A stretch of DNA of 27,057 bases. Source: Phyllobacteriaceae bacterium UBA1059 (lineage in GTDB: Bacteria > Pseudomonadota > Alphaproteobacteria > Rhizobiales > Rhizobiaceae). A model generated the notes under the pieces. It was not told the origin of the DNA. It did no database searches and was given only the letters and a program-made list of their open reading frames with translations. The translations under genes were made by a program, and so were the position numbers. The stretch covers positions 33,440 through 60,496 of the forward strand of contig DCDI01000198.1 of NCBI GenBank assembly GCA_002316345.1. Direction: 5' to 3'. Shown here in pieces: positions 23,383 through 27,057 of the stretch; position 1 is the first letter of the stretch, and each line of letters opens with the position of its first letter.

Positions 23383-24771
23383 ATGACAATTTCTATCCTT
23401 CTCCCCGGTCGCCTGCTGCCGTTGGCACGCACCGGTTTGGCGACGGTCCTCGGGCTCGGCGCTTTCGGCGTGCTCAGCGCCGTCGCACAGGAAACGGCCC
23501 CGGTTGCGGCCGATGCCGCAGCGCCTGTGGTTGCCACGATCGACAAGGGCGATGTCGCCTGGATGCTGGTTTCCACCATCCTCGTTCTGTTCATGATCCT
23601 GCCCGGCCTCGCGCTCTTCTATGGCGGCCTGGTGCGCGCCAAGAACATGCTGTCCGTGCTGATGCAGTGCACGATGATCACCGCGGTGGTGATCGTGATC
23701 TGGGTTCTGTGGGGCTATTCCTTCGCCTTTGGGGGTTCCACCAGCCCGTATTGGGGCGGTCTCGGCAAGCTGTTCCTGGCAGGCGTCACGCCGGATTCGC
23801 AGTCGCCGACCTTCTCCGAAGGCGTGATGATCCCGGAATTCGTATTCATCTGCTTCCAGATGACCTTTGCCTGCATCACGCCGGCGCTGATCGTCGGCGC
23901 CTTTGCCGAGCGCATCAAGTTCTCGGCGGTGATCCTGTTCGTGGTTCTGTGGGTGACGCTGGTTTATTTCCCGATCGCGCACATGGTCTGGGATTCCAAC
24001 GGCCTGATCTTCGGCTGGGGCGCGCTTGATTTCGCAGGCGGCACCGTCGTGCACATCAATGCCGGTATTGCCGGTCTGGTGGGCGCATTGCTGATCGGCA
24101 AGCGCCACGGCTATGGCCGCGACAACATGGCGCCGCACTCCATGACGCTGACCATGGTGGGTGCATCCATCCTGTTCGTGGGTTGGTTCGGCTTCAATGC
24201 CGGTTCCAACCTCGAAGCCACCGGTGGTGCAGCACTTGCCATGATCAACACCTTCACCGCCACCGCCGGCGCCGTGATCACCTGGGTGGTGATCGAAGGT
24301 CTGGCACGCGGCAAGGCTTCGATGCTCGGTGCGGCATCCGGTGTTGTCGCCGGCCTCGTTGCCGTGACGCCGGCTGCGGGCCTTGTTGGTCCGATCGGCG
24401 CGATCGTGCTTGGCGCCCTTGCTTCTGCCGTCTGCTACTGGTTCGTGGCCGTGGTGAAGATCAAGGCCGGCTATGACGACTCGCTCGACGTGTTCGGCAT
24501 TCACGGCATTGGCGGCATCATCGGCGCGATCGGCACCGGCATCTTCGCTTCGCCTTCGCTGGGTGGCGTTGGTTATGCCGATGGCGTGACGATGGGCGGG
24601 CAGGTCTATACGCAGATCCTTGCCGTGCTCGTGACCATCATCTGGTGCGGTGTTGTGTCCGCGATCCTCTACAAGCTGGTTGATGTCGTGATCGGTCTGC
24701 GTCCGAGCACCGAAGCCGAAACGCAGGGTCTCGACATCACCTCGCATGGCGAAGTGGCGTACCACTCCTGA
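23383..24771 (+). CDS. amtB: AmtB, ammonium transporter
   Basis: A 462-residue Amt/Rh channel with a cleavable signal peptide (cleavage probably after A35 in AVA|QE) and eleven membrane helices. Hallmarks are the segment from DVAWMLVSTILVLFMILPGL to FYGGLVRAKN, the pore histidines in GGTVVHINAGIAGLVG and DVFGIHGIGGIIG, and FNAGSNLEATGGAALAM. AGGAG lies eight bases before ATG 23383, which also gives the sensible signal peptide; the frame's first start at 23350 overlaps glnK. It conducts NH4+/NH3 into the cell and is blocked by GlnK. A strong terminator follows. Confidence 0.95.
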   Translation: MTISILLPGRLLPLARTGLATVLGLGAFGVLSAVAQETAPVAADAAAPVVATIDKGDVAWMLVSTILVLFMILPGLALFYGGLVRAKNMLSVLMQCTMITAVVIVIWVLWGYSFAFGGSTSPYWGGLGKLFLAGVTPDSQSPTFSEGVMIPEFVFICFQMTFACITPALIVGAFAERIKFSAVILFVVLWVTLVYFPIAHMVWDSNGLIFGWGALDFAGGTVVHINAGIAGLVGALLIGKRHGYGRDNMAPHSMTLTMVGASILFVGWFGFNAGSNLEATGGAALAMINTFTATAGAVITWVVIEGLARGKASMLGAASGVVAGLVAVTPAAGLVGPIGAIVLGALASAVCYWFVAVVKIKAGYDDSLDVFGIHGIGGIIGAIGTGIFASPSLGGVGYADGVTMGGQVYTQILAVLVTIIWCGVVSAILYKLVDVVIGLRPSTEAETQGLDITSHGEVAYHS

Positions 24772-24822
24772 TCGAAGGAGCGGGCTTTCAGGGCCTGCCT
24801 TTTCCATCCGCTAAAAAGAGAG

Positions 24823-24848
24823 AGCCCGCCTTCTGCGCGGGCTTTTTT
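24823..24848 (+). terminator. Intrinsic terminator of glnK-amtB
   Basis: AGCCCGC (24823-24829), a seven-base loop, GCGGGCT (24837-24843), then a T-run to 24848. It lies about 50 bases past the amtB stop. Confidence 0.9.
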
Positions 24849-24950
24849 GCGCGCCCGGATTAACAAAAAGCAATGCTTTGAGGGGCTTGGCAGCTTCGTC
24901 AGGCTTTTGTATTCACCTGAAATCTCTTTCTGTTCTTCGTGCGAGTCGCC

Positions 24951-25670
24951 GTGACCAATCCCCTTGTGCTGTTTTTGTCGCGGCGGGATGATGTGAGCGC
25001 GGAAGAAATCGCCGCGCTCGAAACCCTGACGCTCAACCACCAGGACTTTGCAGCCGGCACCGCAATGATCCGGCAAGGCGATCGCCCGCAATCCAGCATT
25101 CTGGTTTTGGATGGGCTGGCTGCGCGCGCGCATTACCTGGCCGACGGCAAGCGCATGATCAGCGCCCTGCATATTCCGGGCGATTACGTGGATCTGCATT
25201 CGCTTCTGCTCGACCGCATGGACCACGATGTGACGGCCTTGACGGATTGCCGCGTCGCTTTGACCGCGCATCCTGATATCCGGCGCGTGACCGAAAGGCT
25301 GCCTCATCTCGGGCGCTTGCTGTGGCTTTCCACGACGATCGATGCCGCCATGCATCGCGCCTGGATCGTGGCGCTCGGTCGCATGTCGCCGCTCAGCCAC
25401 ATGGCGCACTTCCTGTGTGAAATGTATATCCGGCTGGAAATCGTCGGTCAGGCTGCCGATCATAGCTATCGCCTGCCGATCACCCAGATCGATCTTGCCG
25501 ACATGCTTGGACTTTCGGTCGTGCACGTCAACCGCACCCTGCAGGATCTTCGGGCCACCGGAATGGTCAGCTGGGTAGGGCCGACGGTCAGCATCAAGGA
25601 CTGGAACGGGTTGCGTGAACTCGGCCAGTTCGAGGACGCTTATCTCAATCTCAACAAGCGCCCGCGCTGA
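24951..25670 (+). CDS. Crp/Fnr-family transcriptional regulator
   Basis: A 239-residue protein with an N-terminal cyclic-nucleotide-binding-like beta domain (IRQGDRPQSSILVLDGLAAR, ISALHIPGDYVDLHSLLL), a long dimer helix (LSHMAHFLCEMYIRLEIV) and a C-terminal helix-turn-helix ITQIDLADMLGLSVVHVNRTLQDLRATGMV. The N-terminal cysteines that hold the FNR iron-sulfur cluster are absent, and the phosphate-binding residues for cAMP are not clearly kept, so the ligand is unknown. The first possible starts are GTG 24939 and GTG 24951, neither with a strong Shine-Dalgarno. It interrupts the usual amtB-ftsK neighbourhood. Its target genes cannot be read here. Confidence 0.87.
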   Translation: MTNPLVLFLSRRDDVSAEEIAALETLTLNHQDFAAGTAMIRQGDRPQSSILVLDGLAARAHYLADGKRMISALHIPGDYVDLHSLLLDRMDHDVTALTDCRVALTAHPDIRRVTERLPHLGRLLWLSTTIDAAMHRAWIVALGRMSPLSHMAHFLCEMYIRLEIVGQAADHSYRLPITQIDLADMLGLSVVHVNRTLQDLRATGMVSWVGPTVSIKDWNGLRELGQFEDAYLNLNKRPR

Positions 25671-25724
25671 TCGTCGCTTCAGCAACGCCGTTGGCCGCTG
25701 GGTAAGCTTACCGGGGGTCCATGG

Positions 25725-25739
25725 TTAATGCAGCTTTAA
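25725..25739. promoter_or_regulatory. CtrA-type box TTAA-N7-TTAA upstream of ftsK
   Basis: TTAA (25725-25728), seven bases, TTAA (25736-25739), followed by C: a perfect match to the full CtrA consensus TTAA-N7-TTAA(C). It lies 75 bases before the ftsK start codon. A GAATC site for the CcrM methyltransferase (GANTC) is at 25764-25768. Both features fit cell-cycle control of division genes in alphaproteobacteria. Confidence 0.6.
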
Positions 25740-25772
25740 CTGTCCTGTCGTTACGGTCACACCGAATCCTGT

Positions 25773-25793
25773 CCGGGAGAACCCGGCCTTTTT
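25773..25793 (+). terminator. Weak terminator-like hairpin between crp and ftsK
   Basis: CCGGG (25773-25777), loop AGAA, CCCGG (25782-25786), then CCTTTTT. The stem is only five pairs but all G/C. It may end the regulator transcript; because it lies downstream of the CtrA box it could also be in the ftsK leader. Confidence 0.5.
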
Positions 25794-25814
25794 CGCACGA
25801 TCGAGGACTGTTCT

Positions 25815-27057
25815 ATGCGCATTGGCCTTTCGGCACCCATGAATGTGGCTGATGCAGGGTATGGCTTGCGCGGTTTTGCCCGGCGGCAGGTTGCGCGTCT
25901 GGTTGGATTATCCCTGCTTGGTTTGACCGCGCTCGGCGTGGCGTCGCTGGCGACCTGGAATGTTGCCGATCCGAGCTTCAGCCATGCCACCGACAATCCG
26001 GTCACCAATGCGATCGGCTATCCCGGCGCTGTTTTCTCCGATCTCGCGACGCAGTTCTTCGGTCTGGCCGCACTGGCCGTTCTCGTGCCGCTGGCGATCT
26101 GGGGCGTGCTGTTGATGACGGGCCATCGCATCGATCGCAAGCCGACGCGTGCGGCGGTTTGGTTCCTCGGCGGGATGTTTGCGGCAGGTGTTGCCGGCTG
26201 CTTTGCACCCAACGCAACCTGGCCGCTGCCGACCGGCTTTGGCGGTGTATTCGGCGACATCATGCTGAAGCTGCCGGCTCTCATGCTCGGCGCTTATCCG
26301 ACGGGCCTGGTGGCCACCATTCTCAGCGTCATCCTCGCGATCCCCGCTTTGGCGCTGCTCGCATTTGGGTCTGGCCTCGTTGGCCGCCGCGCGCCGGTTG
26401 AAGACGATTTCGAGGATGAAGATGACCTTGCCGTGTCCGTGCAGTCGGCCGACGAGGAGGACGATCGCGACTCCGTTCTGATGGGCTTGATGACCCACTG
26501 GTTCCTGTCGGCACAGGCGATGGTTCGTCGCTTGAAGGGCGGCAACGAGCGTCAGGCACCGCAAAAGAGCAGCCTGCGCCAAGCCATGGTGCGGATCGAT
26601 CGCGACATGGACATGGAAGCGCATTATCCCGCGCCCAGTCAGCGCGTCGAGCCGGGCTTCGGCAGCCCCTATGCCCCCGATGAGCGCCATGAGTCCTTCG
26701 ATCTTGACCGCATCGTAGGTGTGGCAAACCCCATGCCTGCCGCTGCTCGCGCAGCCCCGGACATGCCGGTTGTTGAAGCCCCGACGCGCCGCCCGATCGT
26801 GGTGGAGCCGCCCGCGCAGCCGGTTCCGCAGCGTGTCGAACGCGTGGAGCCCGATTGGTCGAACTGGACGCCGGTCAAGGAAAGTGCCAACGGCCATGTG
26901 CAGGCCTTCCGCTCCATGCCCGGTATGGTGCGTGGTGTGCGCCGCCCCGAGCCCGAACTCACGCAGCCGAACGAAATCCAGGCCGAGCCGGACTTTGCGC
27001 CCTTGCAGGATCTGACGCCGGACGTCGGCGAAGATGACGCGCCCTTCGACATGCCGT
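25815..27057 (+). CDS. ftsK: FtsK/SpoIIIE DNA translocase, N-terminal part (runs off the window)
   Basis: An open frame of 414 complete codons without a stop up to the window edge. Four membrane helices lie at about residues 28-47, 81-105, 113-133 and 160-195. The loop after helix 1 carries the FtsK pattern NVADPSFSHATDNPVTN and GYPGAVFSDLATQFFGLAAL. From about residue 200 begins the acidic, Pro/Arg-rich cytoplasmic linker. The motor and gamma domains would be to the right. FtsK anchors at the septum and pumps the chromosome ends toward dif. GAGGA lies eight bases before ATG 25815. A CtrA-type box and a hairpin stand upstream. Confidence 0.93.
   Translation, partial: MRIGLSAPMNVADAGYGLRGFARRQVARLVGLSLLGLTALGVASLATWNVADPSFSHATDNPVTNAIGYPGAVFSDLATQFFGLAALAVLVPLAIWGVLLMTGHRIDRKPTRAAVWFLGGMFAAGVAGCFAPNATWPLPTGFGGVFGDIMLKLPALMLGAYPTGLVATILSVILAIPALALLAFGSGLVGRRAPVEDDFEDEDDLAVSVQSADEEDDRDSVLMGLMTHWFLSAQAMVRRLKGGNERQAPQKSSLRQAMVRIDRDMDMEAHYPAPSQRVEPGFGSPYAPDERHESFDLDRIVGVANPMPAAARAAPDMPVVEAPTRRPIVVEPPAQPVPQRVERVEPDWSNWTPVKESANGHVQAFRSMPGMVRGVRRPEPELTQPNEIQAEPDFAPLQDLTPDVGEDDAPFDMP

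Noticed and set aside
23305..24807. A 500-codon frame antisense to amtB
   Set aside because: The protein is extremely rich in His, Asp and Arg, as expected of the complement of membrane-protein codons, and amtB on the other strand is unmistakable.
25908..26897. A 329-codon frame antisense to ftsK
   Set aside because: The plus-strand frame has the FtsK membrane helices and a good ribosome-binding site; the antisense protein has no recognisable family.

Overview
The window looks like chromosomal DNA of an alphaproteobacterium, most likely of the order Hyphomicrobiales (Rhizobiales). Several things point there: the order mnmG-rsmG-parA-parB-holA, a complete imuA-imuB-dnaE2 mutagenesis cassette preceded by the alphaproteobacterial LexA box GTTC-N7-GTTC, the order tesB-glnK-amtB-(crp)-ftsK, a CtrA-type TTAA-N7-TTAA box in front of ftsK, and generally GC-rich coding DNA. 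Genus cannot be settled from the sequence alone. No insertion sequence, prophage, CRISPR array or rRNA was seen, and no gap between genes exceeds 300 bases.

Layout. Positions 1-3128 (+): the end of mnmG, then rsmG, parA and parB, the chromosome-partition block, with a near-perfect parS site inside the rsmG coding sequence. holA (3141-4169, -) converges on parB. Positions 4332-6525 (+): a tightly overlapping three-gene phospholipid operon (CDP-alcohol phosphatidyltransferase with an altered motif, PlsC-like acyltransferase, CdsA-like cytidylyltransferase). Facing it are an MgtC/SapB protein and a DUF1622 membrane protein (6507-7372, -). Then come a terminator and a tRNA-Gly(GCC) (-), followed on + by a ProXp-ala/YbaK-type tRNA deacylase, a CnoX chaperedoxin, a LON-domain protein and a Trm112-like protein (7751-10297).

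Positions 10304-16198 (-) hold the SOS mutagenesis operon imuA-imuB-dnaE2. Next are a small zincin metalloprotease (+), a DUF1737 protein and a CitE/HpcH-type CoA-ester lyase (-), and a divergent FOXRED1-like FAD oxidoreductase (+). A Phd/VapC (PIN) toxin-antitoxin pair at 19247-19878 has a striking perfect 15-bp inverted repeat over its promoter and Shine-Dalgarno sequence. OsmC and a UbiH-family hydroxylase follow on -, then tesB, glnK-amtB, a Crp/Fnr regulator and the 5' part of ftsK on +.

Working together: ParA/ParB/parS and FtsK serve chromosome segregation and division. ImuA/ImuB/DnaE2 do SOS-induced translesion synthesis. GlnK/AmtB handle ammonium uptake. The 4332-6525 operon holds the enzymatic steps for acylating, activating and head-grouping a glycerophospholipid, probably as an accessory route beside the housekeeping one. 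The least understood parts are this lipid operon, the FOXRED1-like/CoA-lyase/DUF1737 locus and the MgtC-DUF1622 pair.
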